Shown here: piece after piece, positions 35,950-46,879 of the stretch
Numbering within the stretch: the first letter of the stretch is position 1
How the letters are laid out: each line of letters opens with the position of its first letter
Source: Limnanthes douglasii subsp. nivea
Taxonomy: Eukaryota; Streptophyta; Magnoliopsida; Brassicales; Limnanthaceae
Direction: 5' to 3'
Length of the DNA stretch: 64,000 nt
Assembly (NCBI GenBank): GCA_036936605.1
Contig: JAUPFV010000001.1
Location: forward strand, 30,947,900 to 31,011,899
Translations under genes and position numbers: made by a program
The notes under the pieces: model-generated
The model's database searches: none
The model's input: only the letters and a program-made list of their open reading frames with translations
What the model was told of the DNA's origin: nothing

Positions 35950-38900
35950 TAACAAGGATGACCCCCAAGAGGCCATTCAATTGGTCGAACTTATGAAGGA
36001 GCTTTAAAATATAAGATTGTGAACATATCGAGTTATTTGCGTCAGTATAGACCTACAAGGTAATATCCAAACAATATTTTATCATTTATATCTAAGAATT
36101 TGGATGTCTTTGAATGAACCGAAAATGATGTCACTAGTGTACCCGCAAGATAATGTTCCACAAATTATTAGTAGATAAAAATTTCAAGCCTATTAAAAAC
36201 ACTGTTGGCCATTTTATACATGAAAAATGCTAAAGAAATTGTAGTCGATATGGATTGACTTAGAAAATTAGGTTGCATCAGAGAAGCCTTCTATCTAATC
36301 TATATTATCAATTCAGTTCTTATATTAAAGGGTATGACTCGTGTGCGTAGTCTTTAAATAATCTCAACAATTATGTTTAAAAGATCCATTATTTACATCG
36401 CATATACGAGTTAGTCGTTGTTACTTTAGGAAATATTATGTTATATTTTATGAACGTATATTTTGACCATAATCAAATCGTGATGCACTTAAATGATCAA
36501 CATGACACCTCTTTAATAAGAGAGCAACAAGTTCACTATTGTAAATCATATTATTCAGTCTTTAATTGTAAGATGCATTTATCAACAACTGAAAAATATA
36601 ACAAAAAAATAACTAACTTAACTATAATTAACAAAGGTACAATGATGATGTATTGGTCACAAGTGACTAGGATGCCAACCACGTAGCTAACCACCTAAAA
36701 AACTTAGAGAACCTTTGGTTTGTAAATTTGAATATGAACTTACTGTATGTTTGACATCCGATCATGAATATATTTGGGCTACTTGGTCAGCGAAAAAGGA
36801 ATCATAGAAAATTATATATGAATTTATAATATGGCATTCATAAAGCCTTCATGTAACATAAATGAGATCCATATATTCGCAAAAGGCTCACCATAATAAA
36901 TTGATTTCTCGATCATTGGATAATTGATTCAATCAAAATCTCAAATACAACACAATATCTTTGAAATCAATAAGCTTACAATCTCAATGGATTTCCTATC
37001 AAAACCAAAGTTGTGTGACCCTTTTAGTTATATTTGGTTGTACTGGGTTACGTGGCTAGCATATTTTTAGTAAGGGAGGAGATGTCTGGCACGAGAGTAA
37101 TATATTGTGTGAGTAAATATATCTTAGACGATAAAGATTAATACTTACGATTACAAAATTAACCATGACATTAATTTTTGCAACTAAAAACATTAGGCCA
37201 AATTGTTTAGGCACATACCATCATTATTAAAACATAATTCTCTTTAAACCACGTAGCACACAAACTATATATATGGTCGTCTCACAAGATGTTTTATTAA
37301 AACTTGAAGATTTTAATGATAAGTTTGAACCATATACCATTATCAAGGCTCACATACTAACGTATTTTTTAATAAATATTTAGGCAAATAGACCATTACC
37401 TTCATATGATAACCTTAAACCAGCATGAATGGACCAAACTGATAGTAGATCCAAATTTTTTGACTCCAACATATAAATACAACTAATATATCTTTCAAGG
37501 AAACACAACATCAAGTTTTTAAGGTCTAATTCAGAGCATTCAATTATAAGATTAAATATAAAGGGGTCGTAACAGGTTGCGAATCTCTCATATTTGTGGA
37601 GTTTGGCAAGTGAAGCTCCTAAAAGACTCGCAACTCGCAAAAAATAATGCCTTTGGCCAATTCAAATAAAAAAGATAAAATCTCTAATAGTTTAGAGAGC
37701 TCCATCATTGGTTAAGTATGATTGAAAAAGTCGTGTACGAACAAGTACCACGAGCCAATAATTCGATAATAGACATGCTCAATTAAAGTATAATCTTATA
37801 AGAGAATCCAATAACATCCCATCATTAGAAAACTCTCATACACTCTCGTACGAACCAAAATTAAAAAATGATAGTTATAAAAAAACATAAAATGATGATC
37901 CATTATTCGAGCTACCTAACATATTAGGTTATAGTATAGGATATAACTATAGCTTGAAACACCTAATTTTATTTAGATGGGTAAGTCTGGTCAGAAAAGG
38001 AGCACCAAATAACTTCTTGATTTAAGGATCAAGAGTTTATTTTTTTATTTTTTTTCTCTCTATTTTATTTTGATGTTTGTGATAATGTTTAGTCTTAGCT
38101 AAATTTTATATTTTAGGGTTATTGAAACTCTGTAAATACTTTTATTATGAATTAATCATAAGTTTTTTTTTCATTTAGTTTTTCTATTTTCTCCTTAATA
38201 TTGATATTGATCTTAATGATTCAATTACCTACGGGTTCGATTGTATGTTCTTAAGTCTAGGTTAAGACTAAGAGGTAAGAATGTTTTCTAAATTATATTA
38301 ATACCCATAGGTTGAATCATTAGTATACTACGACCATGACCTATTGAACTCTGAACTAGATTCTTTATGACCCAATTGTGAAGGTAAAGTACTAGAAATA
38401 TAACCAGCCATAGAGATCGAGATATGATAACAATAGTTATTAAAAAAATCTGATTATAAGGAATAATATTAACATTAATTTAAATTAATTATGATTTTTT
38501 TAGTAAATAAATTAAATGTTCAATTTCTTTGGAATATTTCATATAGATATTTTCAAATTATACAAAATTCTAATTTCAAGAACAAGTTCAAATTGGACTT
38601 CAAATTTTATAAAATTTTCCTTTAAGGCTCATTAAAAAATTGTTACCATTTTATTACATTTAGTTTTATTTAACTATAAAAATTTCAAATGAGGATCTAT
38701 AGATAAATTTTTACAGTATTAAATAGTATATATATATATATATAATAGTAGGGATATAAATAAATCATTTGATTGATGATAATTGTTCACTTGCAATTCA
38801 TCACATAAAACAACCAAAATAATTTTTTTATGGTTTATGGAACATAAGTCATAGTCTCAACGGAAATACTATTGAATTCATTTTAAATCGATAATTACGA

Positions 38901-39200
38901 TAAAAGAACAAATTTGAGATTTGTAGGACTGAACTTGAATTAATCGAAGAAAAACTTATCAAAGATCCTATACTCATAAACCAATAAAAACATCAATGAG
39001 AAATATATATGACTCTAAAGCCCGCTTCTATGGCTTCCAAGTAATCGGTCAAGTACTCGAACGTGTACTTATCCGCACCATAATCGGTCAAGTACTCGAA
39101 CGTGTACTTATCCGCACCAAAGATAATGCACTTGGAAAACTAGGTCCGTACTATGGAATGACATTACACGATCTTGGCCAAGTTTATCTAAAAAATATAC
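35950..39200 (+). pseudogene. E6: decayed Gypsy pol relic (RT - RNase H - integrase end)
   Basis: Plus strand, opposite to most other Gypsy copies here. The start of pol is seen as DDPQEA (35969) against DDPREA in E3. Then an RT part LYFMNVYFDHNQIVMHLNDQ (36442) against LSFMDAYSGYNQIRLAANDE, a second RNase H end YEQVPRANNS (about 37738) against YEHIPRSENT of E1, and the integrase C-terminus with YDSKARFYGFQV and LIRTKDNALGKLGP (38996-39160) against RDFQVGDKVLRK and LHTKDKSLGKLGP of E3. Many stops. The RT metal-binding motif is not visible. Confidence 0.75.
39042..39119. repeat. Perfect 39-bp tandem duplication within E6 integrase
   Basis: Two identical 39-bp units (39042-39080, 39081-39119), starting TAATCGGTCAAGTACTCGAA and encoding GQVLERVLIRT twice. 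Perfect identity inside an old relic means the duplication is much younger than the element. Confidence 0.95.
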
Positions 39201-39354
39201 AAACTCATTGATAAAAAGGGATAGTCATTACCTCATCCATATATTATAAAACAATAAAAATTATATAGTTATTTAATTTCTAAGACAATGTCGACTCTGA
39301 TTTGTATTTCATATTTTTTTCCTTAACTGAGGTGTACTATTTGATACCCCGATA

Positions 39355-39392
39355 GAGCGCGAAGGTTTTAGCGAGACATTTTATTCAATAAA
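39355..39392 (+). promoter_or_regulatory. E6 copy of the conserved 3' motif
   Basis: GAGCGCGAAGGTTTTAGCGA followed by TTCAATAAA, about 155 bp after the integrase end. Same order as on the element strand of E1. Confidence 0.55.
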
Positions 39393-39400
39393 AACGTTTT

Positions 39401-40299
39401 ATCATTTACATCAGGATTTCGATAATGAATTATGCTAAGAAATCCTTAAATTGTATTAAGCCTACAAGCCCCAATATCTACCGTATACTTTTGGAATCAA
39501 TCACTTTGATATGAGAGACCCTAGGTATTTAGAGGGTCAACTCTTCTCAAATTGCGCGTAACCACTTGAAACATACCAATAAACTCAAATTAAATTGCAG
39601 CATACTATTTGTCTAGGTGAGTCTAAACCATGTAATACCTTGCTACTTTCTCTATAACCATCGAATGGTAAGAAGGTTAGTTAAATCTAATAATATTTTA
39701 AGGATGTCATAGCTATTTTTTTCATGAGTTTCCAACAAAAAAACACTTCATCCAAAGTAATTAGTACCCCATACCAATAATTAGGTCATAGACTACGAAC
39801 TTGTCCTACAAGACTTGAAATCCCGAATAATTAACGAACCCAAAGTAACATCATGTCATTTATGCGGAATGACTGGTACATATTTACGATTATGTAACTT
39901 AAGTGTAGTCAAGCTAACACTTGTACATGTTTTAGATAATTTTAAAAAATGCAAGAACATTTATATAAATGTAAAATAATGTATAAAAATTATTCCTCAT
40001 CCGTGTGGGGATTCATATTCATAGATTTACAAAAACGATCCTCACCTCAGGGTTTGTCACATGTAAGAAAAACATTAAAGTAAGACAATGGGTTTGGATT
40101 ACCTACTTTGTATTTGGGGAAACATATTATTTATCTTTTTATTTATTCATATTCTTAACTTCCACTTTGCTCATAGACAATTTTCATGTGCGAAAATTCC
40201 TCCTGATCATCGAGATAAAAAAGTATAAGACTAAAACCAATTTAAGTCTAAATTGGGAAATTCTTAGTGAATGTTAATGACCATTTTGGCCTCCAAATT
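39401..40299. other. AT-rich non-coding DNA
   Basis: No gene seen. May include the E6 3' end and LTR, not recognisable without a second copy. Confidence 0.35.
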
Positions 40300-41690
40300 T
40301 TAGCTTGTCTTTGCAGCCATCGTTTTCCCCACTTCTTCTAATTCATCTATTTTGACCACATGATTCTAGATTTTGATTTCAAGTTGTTTTTATGGCATGT
40401 AAAAAGTTATGACTGTCTTATGTTCTATTGCCAGTTGTCGAGTCAACTAAAGGGTTCTTTAGACTTATGCATTGGTTTCTTCCATGGCATCCAGTTTCAC
40501 TAAATCGTATTCACTATCCTTTATGGACAATTTGGCCTCTAAATTAACCTCTAAATCCGATGTAGCTGAAATTGAATATTATCAATAGTAGATTGGACAA
40601 TCAAGTTTAGTACTTTAAACCCGATAATTTCTTCATTCCTTGGGCCACTTGTACGATGCATGTCTGCTTGCGAGCCAATTATTCCTTATTTATGTTGTAA
40701 GAAAGGTTATTTTCATTAATATTCTCCTTACCATTCCCTACAATCGAGTTCTTTTTATTGTTTTTGCTAACTCTCTAGTATCACGAATCATGATCCTTTT
40801 CCGAAAACCAGAAAATGAAGATTAGAATACCAACTTGAGATAAGTACGTTGGTTCATCTCGAGCTTTGGAAATTTATGGCTTGCAGTGCGTCATTTATCC
40901 AAGCAATAACGTCTTGCCTAGATTGATAGTTGGCTCGGCTAGTCCCTTGAGCCTTGGCAGTTGGGTTTGTAATGCGTCATTCATCCCAGTAATGGTAGAG
41001 TACGTGGCCTGCTCCCTAGCATCGCACTCAAATGTCATCTTGAGTTTCTCTAACTGCAGGCGTTGAAGCTTTTGTTCCAACTGGTTGGAACTACGGTGTT
41101 GTTACTGGATTATTTCCTGGCACCTCATGCACAACCGGAGCCGTCACGTACACTGGCACGTTAATCTCTGGTTCGATCCCGGTTACAAGTTGTCTCATTT
41201 GTGGTTCTGCTTCACCAGGGACTGTTGTTTTAATTTATGGGATGTTGGTAGCGACAGAAGGCAAGTGGTTCATCCTAGTCGGTGGGTTTGTCGCAGCTTT
41301 CTGATTGCACGTAGTCCTGCTTGGTTCTGATATACATCTCTCAATCCCTGATCTACTGACTACCATGGTTAAAATACTTTAGAGCTAAATACTTTATCAT
41401 TCCCACAAACGGCGCCAAATTTGTTATGAGAAAAACTAACAAAGGAAATGTAGTAAGCTTTTATTTATCAAAGAAGAGAAGTTACATCATATCTCGTTTG
41501 CTCATCTATTTATACATCATTTAACAGTTATACATAATCCTTAAATCATCTCCCCATTAACTTTACACGTTATCTTTGCATGTAGTCTAAAGCATTAATT
41601 AAAACTTGTTGGCATAAGTAAAAATAATTGAACAGTTGTAATTAAGGTCTATAGCCTATAATTCCTAGATACTATGTATATATAAACAAT
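40300..41690 (-). mobile_element. E5: 5' end of a decayed Gypsy element (LTR, primer site, gag start)
   Basis: On the minus strand: an LTR-like end CTCATAACA (41422-41430), then AATT, then the primer site TGGCGCCGTTTGTGGGA (41402-41417), then an N-terminal gag-like segment with MEQKLQRLQLEKLKMTFE (41080-40895). The LTR part has a TATA-like TATAAATAG (minus, about 41508-41516). The outer LTR edge is not found. The rest of the element is missing: left of it lies E6 in the opposite orientation. Confidence 0.6.
41402..41417 (-). other. E5 primer-binding site
   Basis: TGGCGCCGTTTGTGGGA on the minus strand. TGGCGCCGT is shared with E3 and fits the 3' end complement of plant tRNA-Asp over the first bases (from memory). 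Confidence 0.65.
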
Positions 41691-41699
41691 AATATCTTT

Positions 41700-42538
41700 A
41701 TGAATTTTTTTTAATTTTTTTTTGAGTTTGTATCCTATTTATTATGTTCATATTGTTGCGGACACGATTTAGTTTACTTTTTCACTTTTATAATTCTTTA
41801 CTTCTTCGTTGTTATTTTTCACTCTTGAAATCTCGGGTTCAGTCATGCTCTCCAACTATCTACCATCAACCAGAAAAGACTAAAAATAATTATTACATGT
41901 CAATATATATTTTTAGGTTGAAGTAAAAGTTAGTATCCAAATATATTAAAAACATGATCAAAGTTAATTTTACTGAATATAGTGGTGACAAAAAGTTATT
42001 TTTATAAAATTTAATTGTTTAAATAGTCATAGCTTAATTTAAAGTATAAAAATAATAATAAAACAAAAATTTGAAACAAATTTTTGAAAAATATGTAAAA
42101 TACATAAAGAAGCATACATCCTACTTTTCTATCGAATCTAAAGATCGATTTGTTTAGAGAATATTCTATTTCCATTAGAAAATTTGTTAAAAATATTGAT
42201 TAAATATACTTAACCTGAAGAAGATTTTAGAAGGTTAGTTGAAACTTTTAAATATGGTGGCACTAGGTAAGAAGCTCGAGATCAACGACATCTATGATCA
42301 CAACCAACACGATGTAAAACCTTATGGGTCGTTTCGTTAGACTAAATCACAATCAGGTAAAAATTGATTGCGCCAAGGTGATTTTGCAACGATTAAACTT
42401 TTTCCATCGCAGTCAAGTGGGTAAATTATTTTTTAAAGCACAACTACCTAACCGTTAACTGACATGTTGGTCGCGGTGAGCATGAGAAAATATTTTTATA
42501 GAAGAGGTGAGTCTTTTTAAAAATTGATTTTTAAAAGG
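41700..42538. other. AT-rich flank of E3
   Basis: No gene seen. Contains the E3 target site. Confidence 0.4.
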
Positions 42539-42543
42539 GTGAT
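42539..42543. repeat. E3 target-site duplication, left (GTGAT)
   Basis: Identical to 54207-54211. Confidence 0.95.
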
Positions 42544-42697
42544 TGAAGAGTGAAAAGATTGTCCGAGGGTGATTTAGTTATGTGTGGATTTGGTGATAGA
42601 GGATGTAGTGTTAAAGGAATACTTGAATATTAGATTTAGAGAGAGAAAATGCTAAAAAGGTAGAGAGAGAAAGTTGTACTATTCATCTTGAAATTCG

Positions 42698-42748
42698 TGA
42701 AGCGTGTGTGGTCCTTTTATAGTACAATTGCGGGCCCCACACGCTTCA
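42698..42748 (-). promoter_or_regulatory. LTR core promoter: TATA box framed by 11-bp inverted repeat
   Basis: Arms TGAAGCGTGTG (42698-42708) and CACACGCTTCA (42738-42748) are perfect reverse complements. Between them the element strand reads ACTATAAAAGGACC. The same structure is at 53958-54008 in the 5' LTR. Confidence 0.75.
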
Positions 42749-42820
42749 ATTCGGTTTAATTACATCTATTAGTCCCTGCTCTAAGGTTCCTTCCTATTTT
42801 GGCTATATCTTTGCAATTAA

Positions 42821-42930
42821 CGCATTTTAGTCCCTACACATTTATTTCTACGCATTTTGGCCCTTACACATTTATTTCTATGCATTTTGACCCTTATACA
42901 TTTATTTCTATGCATTTTGACCCTTGTCTT
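42821..42930. repeat. 30-bp tandem repeat in E3 LTR, ~3.7 copies
   Basis: Exact 30-bp register: CGCATTTTAGTCCCTACACA then TTTATTTCTA, repeated at 42851 and 42881 with a few changes, and a partial copy at 42911. The 5' LTR has the same array at 54081-54190. Confidence 0.92.
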
Positions 42931-42946
42931 TTATTCTCCCTCATCA

Positions 42947-42960
42947 GTAGCCCCCCAGTC
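42947..42960 (-). other. E3 polypurine tract
   Basis: The element strand reads GACTGGGGGGCTAC directly before the 3' LTR (TGATGAGG). This is the expected place for priming plus-strand DNA synthesis. Confidence 0.85.
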
Positions 42961-43502
42961 TTAGTAAAAAATTGTTTTGCTAAGACTGAATAACTCTTCT
43001 GACCGGCCAAAATCTCTTCGAGGAATTGCCCCTACGAACTTCATAAGCCCCTTAGGCAAAAAGACTGCTCCGCGAAAAACTCCTCCGCGAAAAACTCCTC
43101 GAATTCTCACAAGGGTCCCTTCGAATTTCTGGCTTCGAATGGCTCGAAGGCCTCCTCGAATATCTACAAAGATCCCTTCGAATTGCTGTTATACTGAGTA
43201 GCCCCCCCAATCCTTGCAACTTTTGCAGCCGGATTGTCATCGGATAATTAGATACTTAGGCGAGAAAAAAAAATGTTGCTAGGATTGATGATGTCATTGT
43301 ACCAACAGCGATGTCAGCATGATTCTGGAGAAACGGTACCAATTCTTTTGTCAGAAAACCCTTCCACTTCCCATGACAATCTCTGACACGAAACTCTTCA
43401 TCTTCTGCTATAGCTAGATTGCCTATATGGACCATCATACCCCTAGGCAAACAAAAGAAAAATGTCCCCGGGCCTCTTCTGCACGAAAGCCCACTAGAAT
43501 TC

Positions 43503-43510
43503 TATAAAAG
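43503..43510 (+). promoter_or_regulatory. TATA box of the E3 antisense ORF
   Basis: TATAAAAG on the plus strand, 56 bp before the inferred start at 43566. It predicts transcription from about 43535. It lies inside the element, in antisense direction to gag-pol. Confidence 0.6.
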
Positions 43511-43565
43511 CCAGCATTTTCCTTCATTAATGCAACTTCTGTTCAATTAATTCTAGAGAGATAAA

Positions 43566-46120
43566 CTGGCGAACAAACCCCGTCGAATTCCTGAGTGGTT
43601 ATTGATCAGTAAACGATTCGAAGAGAGGGTTGCTGCCGGTGAGTACGTAAGACCTCGTCCCCCTCCACTGACTACAACTTTTTTTGGTGCCTGGCCCCCT
43701 TCACACAATTCGACGGCCATTATCCCTCAGGAAGTAGCTCGTCAAAGCTTACTCACCGAAACAAACCCGTCAAGAGAGATGGGCAAAGAAAAATCTCACA
43801 AGCATTCATTAGGTTCAAAGAGGAAAAAGTCCCATAGAGATAAGAAAAATTCTCACGAACGAAAACGGGCCAGGGGGGCTTCCCTAACCATTCGAGAACC
43901 CACTGCCCCAATTAATGTTGAAGATCGTCCCCAAAAATCTCCAAGCCCGCGAAGGACTTCGAGGAGTCCTCCTCGGAACTCAGTTAGTCCTCCTCGAAGG
44001 CAAAACTTGGAGCGTAATATCGAAAGTCCTCCTCGTAGGCAAGACCAGCATCCCAACAGTATTGAAAGTCCTCCTCGAAGGCAAAACCTAGAACACAACA
44101 CTGGAAGTCCTCCTCGAAGGCAAGACTTGCAACATAGTACCGAAAGCCCTCCTCGTAGACAAGGAACGGAAGTATCTAGTCTGCCCTCCACACCATCCAT
44201 GACCATCCATGGTACTCAATTTTCACCTTCAAGAACACTTATCACCGAGGAGGATATGCGAATTAGGCACGAAGAAACGTTAGACCCCATAGTTATGAAA
44301 CCTTTCAACAAGTTCCTCGGACATAAAAAACCTATTACCTCCTCGTCAGGCCCTGCAAATGGTGGTACTTCCTCTTCGGCAATATCCGAGGAACAAGCTC
44401 GCCGAATTGCGCCAAAATCGAAGGGGGATGTGACTTTGCCCTTGGATTTAGATAATATTGTTGGCAACAATATCAGGGGTATTGAAAATAAGCACATAGT
44501 GGCCCTTGTCAATATTAGGTATAAGTATTTTTCGAAGGCAGAGGAAACCATGCTTAGGGCTCGATGGGGCATCCCTCAATATGTCAACATCCGATTTCCC
44601 TCAGAGGGAGAGACGCCTTTATCCGTGAGGGACCATGAAGTGGTAGTCTATACAGAGATCATGAATTGGGGGCTGAGGTATCCCTTAGACCCCTTCTTTA
44701 TTGAATACCTCTCGAAGATAGATCTCTGTCCCTCACAGGTGGGGCCCAATATGTGGTTCACCCTAATGGCTTGCATAATGGCCTCAAGGCTCTCAGGCCA
44801 GGAATTTTCATTGGAACAAATCATTGGGCTGGGTGGTCTTGCTCGAAATCCGTACTTCCCCTTCTACTCGTTGACATTCAACCGGGGGCAAAAAGTGCTG
44901 AAAGATCTTTTGGAGGCTGATAAAAAATGGAGGCAGCAATTCCTCTTCTTCTCTGGTTGCTGGGAGACCGGATCAGAAGCCAGTTCTTCGAATCCACACA
45001 AGCTATCTTTGAAATGGACCATGAAATGTAAGTACAAGCTCTTCTTTTTACTTTTCGAATGTAACTTCCTCGACTCTGTATATTTTCCCTTCGAAATTTA
45101 TAGGTCCTTCGAAAAAATCATATATCTTAGAAGACACACGTGTTTTTCGAGCAGCATGCTCTGTGTTACCATTCTTATCCTTTATTATTTGTTCCAGCTA
45201 TGACCGGCGTATCCAAACCCTACACAGAGTATGTCGAGGGAGCAACCACCATTTTCACCAATCTTCGCCTGTGGGCAAAAGGCCAATGGGACAATCGATT
45301 CCGTCAGTGCTTTACCGACGACAACTTGGCAAGGAGTCGATTATGGAGGCTGAATCCCCTCGACCGCCTTAGTCTGAGTAAATTAATGACGCCGCCTTCA
45401 GAGAGACAAGTCTTAGAACGATGTAGCCAACAGGATGTGACAATCTACCTCCCAAAACGCGCTCGGTCACAAAGTCATTTGGAAGAACCCTCAGAAGAAG
45501 AAGTAACACCAACTCAATTCCTAAACCCCCAAGTAGTAACCAACAAACAACAATCTTCCTCAGGTAATTCTGGAACATCAAGGTCAAAAGCTCCTCAAAC
45601 AAGCGAGGTTCCTCGAACAAACGAGGTCCCTCGAATCAGTGAGGTCCCTCGAACAAGTGAGGTCCCTCGAACAAGTGAGGTCCCTCGAACAAATATCATC
45701 GTTCCATCTAAGTCCATTGCCCCTCTCTCTGCTCCCATCCTCCCATCAAGGAAAGATGGCAAGAAAAAAGACTTAAAAGGAAAAGGGATTCTTCTCGAGC
45801 CCATCGAAGAACAATCCGAAGGGGGAGAAACCCCCAACAACAATGAGCAGACCAATTTCGAAAGGGAGGTCCATAGTATCACAAATGATGAAAACAGGGG
45901 TGGCCAGTCACCCAGGGAAGCTTCCTACCACTCGCCTCTTACCGAGGCTTCTCACCCGACCTCTCTGCAAAATAGTCCAAGGCTGGCTCCTATCCCGGCC
46001 CCTCGAACAGACCATCCACTGCTTGTCCATCCAGACATTGCTTGTGGTAATTTCTCTGAATTTGACTCTGCAGCCTTAGGATCTCCTTCGAGGTTCTCCT
46101 GGACGACGAATTCTCAATGA
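43566..46120 (+). CDS. E3 antisense ORF, two exons (putative gypsy-type transposon protein, ~794 aa)
   Basis: Plus strand, opposite to gag-pol. Exon 1 43566-45027, exon 2 45198-46120; the join (AAA T|CT ATG) keeps frame. No ATG lies before the conserved part. The frame opens after TAG at 43554, and CTG at 43566 (CTG GCG AAC AAA, A at -3 and G at +4) stands where an ATG would be expected, so the start is either a lost ATG or CUG. N-terminal part: basic and Ser-rich, with five SPPRRQ repeats (43966-44165). Middle: a folded domain with EETMLRARWGIP, DPFFIEYLSKIDLCPSQVGP and FTLMACIMASRLSG, which fits the plant 'putative gypsy type transposon' family (PF04195-like, from memory). Exon 2: WAKGQWDNRFRQCF, then EVPRTS repeats. 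Function unknown; it has no enzyme motif. E1 has a decayed copy with the same intron. Confidence 0.8.
43966..44165 (+). repeat. Coding repeats SPPRRQ in antisense ORF
   Basis: AGTCCTCCTCGAAGGCAA-type units recur at irregular spacing (36-45 bp), giving ESPPRRQ/GSPPRRQ five times. The region is basic and Ser/Pro-rich, like the gag N-terminus. Confidence 0.85.
45028..45197 (+). other. Inferred intron of E3 antisense ORF (170 bp, phase 1)
   Basis: Donor GTAAGTAC and acceptor TTTGTTCCAG. The interior is T-rich. Removal joins two long open frames exactly, and E1 has an intron at the same codon and phase. Confidence 0.8.
45605..45694 (+). repeat. 18-bp coding tandem repeat (EVPRTS), five copies
   Basis: GAGGTCCCTCGAACAAGT units in tandem with single-base changes, giving EVPRTN, EVPRIS, EVPRTS, EVPRTS, EVPRTN. 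Confidence 0.92.
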
Positions 46121-46755
46121 GTCTTCGAAGAATATTACATACTTCGGTGAACCAGGGAAAAAAGATGCGCCATCTGGAAAAGCGCAAAAACTATTATAAG
46201 TTCAAGGCTTCAGTTGCTGCCTCCCAGCTCGTGGAAGCCAAAAAAGAGTACGCAATGGTCGAGGGCCAAGCCGATGCGTTGTACGAGCGTCTTTCTGCTG
46301 CTGAGCATTATATAACAATAATAGAACATTGTTGCCAGAAAGAGAGGGACTTATACAAGAAAAAGACTAACGCCCAAGAGCTATTGATATCTGAATACAA
46401 GACAGGGCATCGCAAGGCGTGCGATGCATTCGAGCAATGCAGTGAGGCTTTTAAAAATGTAGTTGATGAGCGCGACAATTTGAAAAGGAAAATTAGAGGG
46501 TTCCCAGTGGAGATCGAAGAGGCACAGGAGAAAGCTGTGGATTCTTATGCAGCCACATGTTCAAAGAAATTCCAGGCTCGAGATGCTGCCACTCGAGCTG
46601 GTTTACTAACCCAGATATACACTGATCATCCCGAATATGACCTGGGGTCTTTTTGGAAGCTTGTCCCCCCGGAACTTCGCCCCCCGCAAATAGTTGTAAG
46701 CGAAAGTGAAGAATCAGAAGGGGAGGAGAGTGACACCTCGAAAAATGCTGAGTGA
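46117..46755 (+). CDS. E3 antisense ORF, C-terminal coiled-coil part (212 aa) in a shifted frame
   Basis: Overlaps the preceding stop as ATGA (46117-46120). The protein is charged and heptad-like (KRKNYYKFKASVAASQLVEA and EERDLYKK-like stretches), followed by a segment ending YDLGSFWKLVPPELRPP and an acidic Ser/Glu tail. The same kind of coiled-coil tail follows the conserved domain in E1, so this is most likely the C-terminus of one long protein. The frame change is either a recent indel, a short unrecognised intron, or start-stop coupling. TTTTTGTAATG at 46807 may belong to the 3' end. Confidence 0.7.
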   Translation: MSLRRILHTSVNQGKKMRHLEKRKNYYKFKASVAASQLVEAKKEYAMVEGQADALYERLSAAEHYITIIEHCCQKERDLYKKKTNAQELLISEYKTGHRKACDAFEQCSEAFKNVVDERDNLKRKIRGFPVEIEEAQEKAVDSYAATCSKKFQARDAATRAGLLTQIYTDHPEYDLGSFWKLVPPELRPPQIVVSESEESEGEESDTSKNAE

Positions 46756-46879
46756 ATCAAAGTTGCTGTAGGGATATTTTTTTTGTGTATGGCCTAAGAA
46801 AGGCCACTTTTTGTAATGTCTGGAAATTGCTATGCTGTTGAACTTTGTAACACCTCTGAATTTCTCAACTTATCGATAT

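Larger units (their letters stand above)
42544..42946 (-). repeat. E3 3' LTR (403 bp)
   Basis: Begins TGAAGAGTG and ends CCCTCATCA on the plus strand. Differs from the other LTR only at CTATTA versus CTCTTG (about 42768-42771). It holds a TATA box (minus, about 42715-42722) inside an 11-bp inverted repeat, and a 30-bp tandem repeat (42821-42930). Confidence 0.97.

Noticed and set aside
42799..42993. ORF with repeated HFxPYTFIS peptide
   Set aside because: Translation of the 30-bp LTR repeat in the wrong strand; the same ORF appears in the other LTR.
46048..46074. Second intron in the antisense ORF (GTAATT...CTGCAG)
   Set aside because: Only 27 bp, too short for a plant intron, although the edges are GT-AG.
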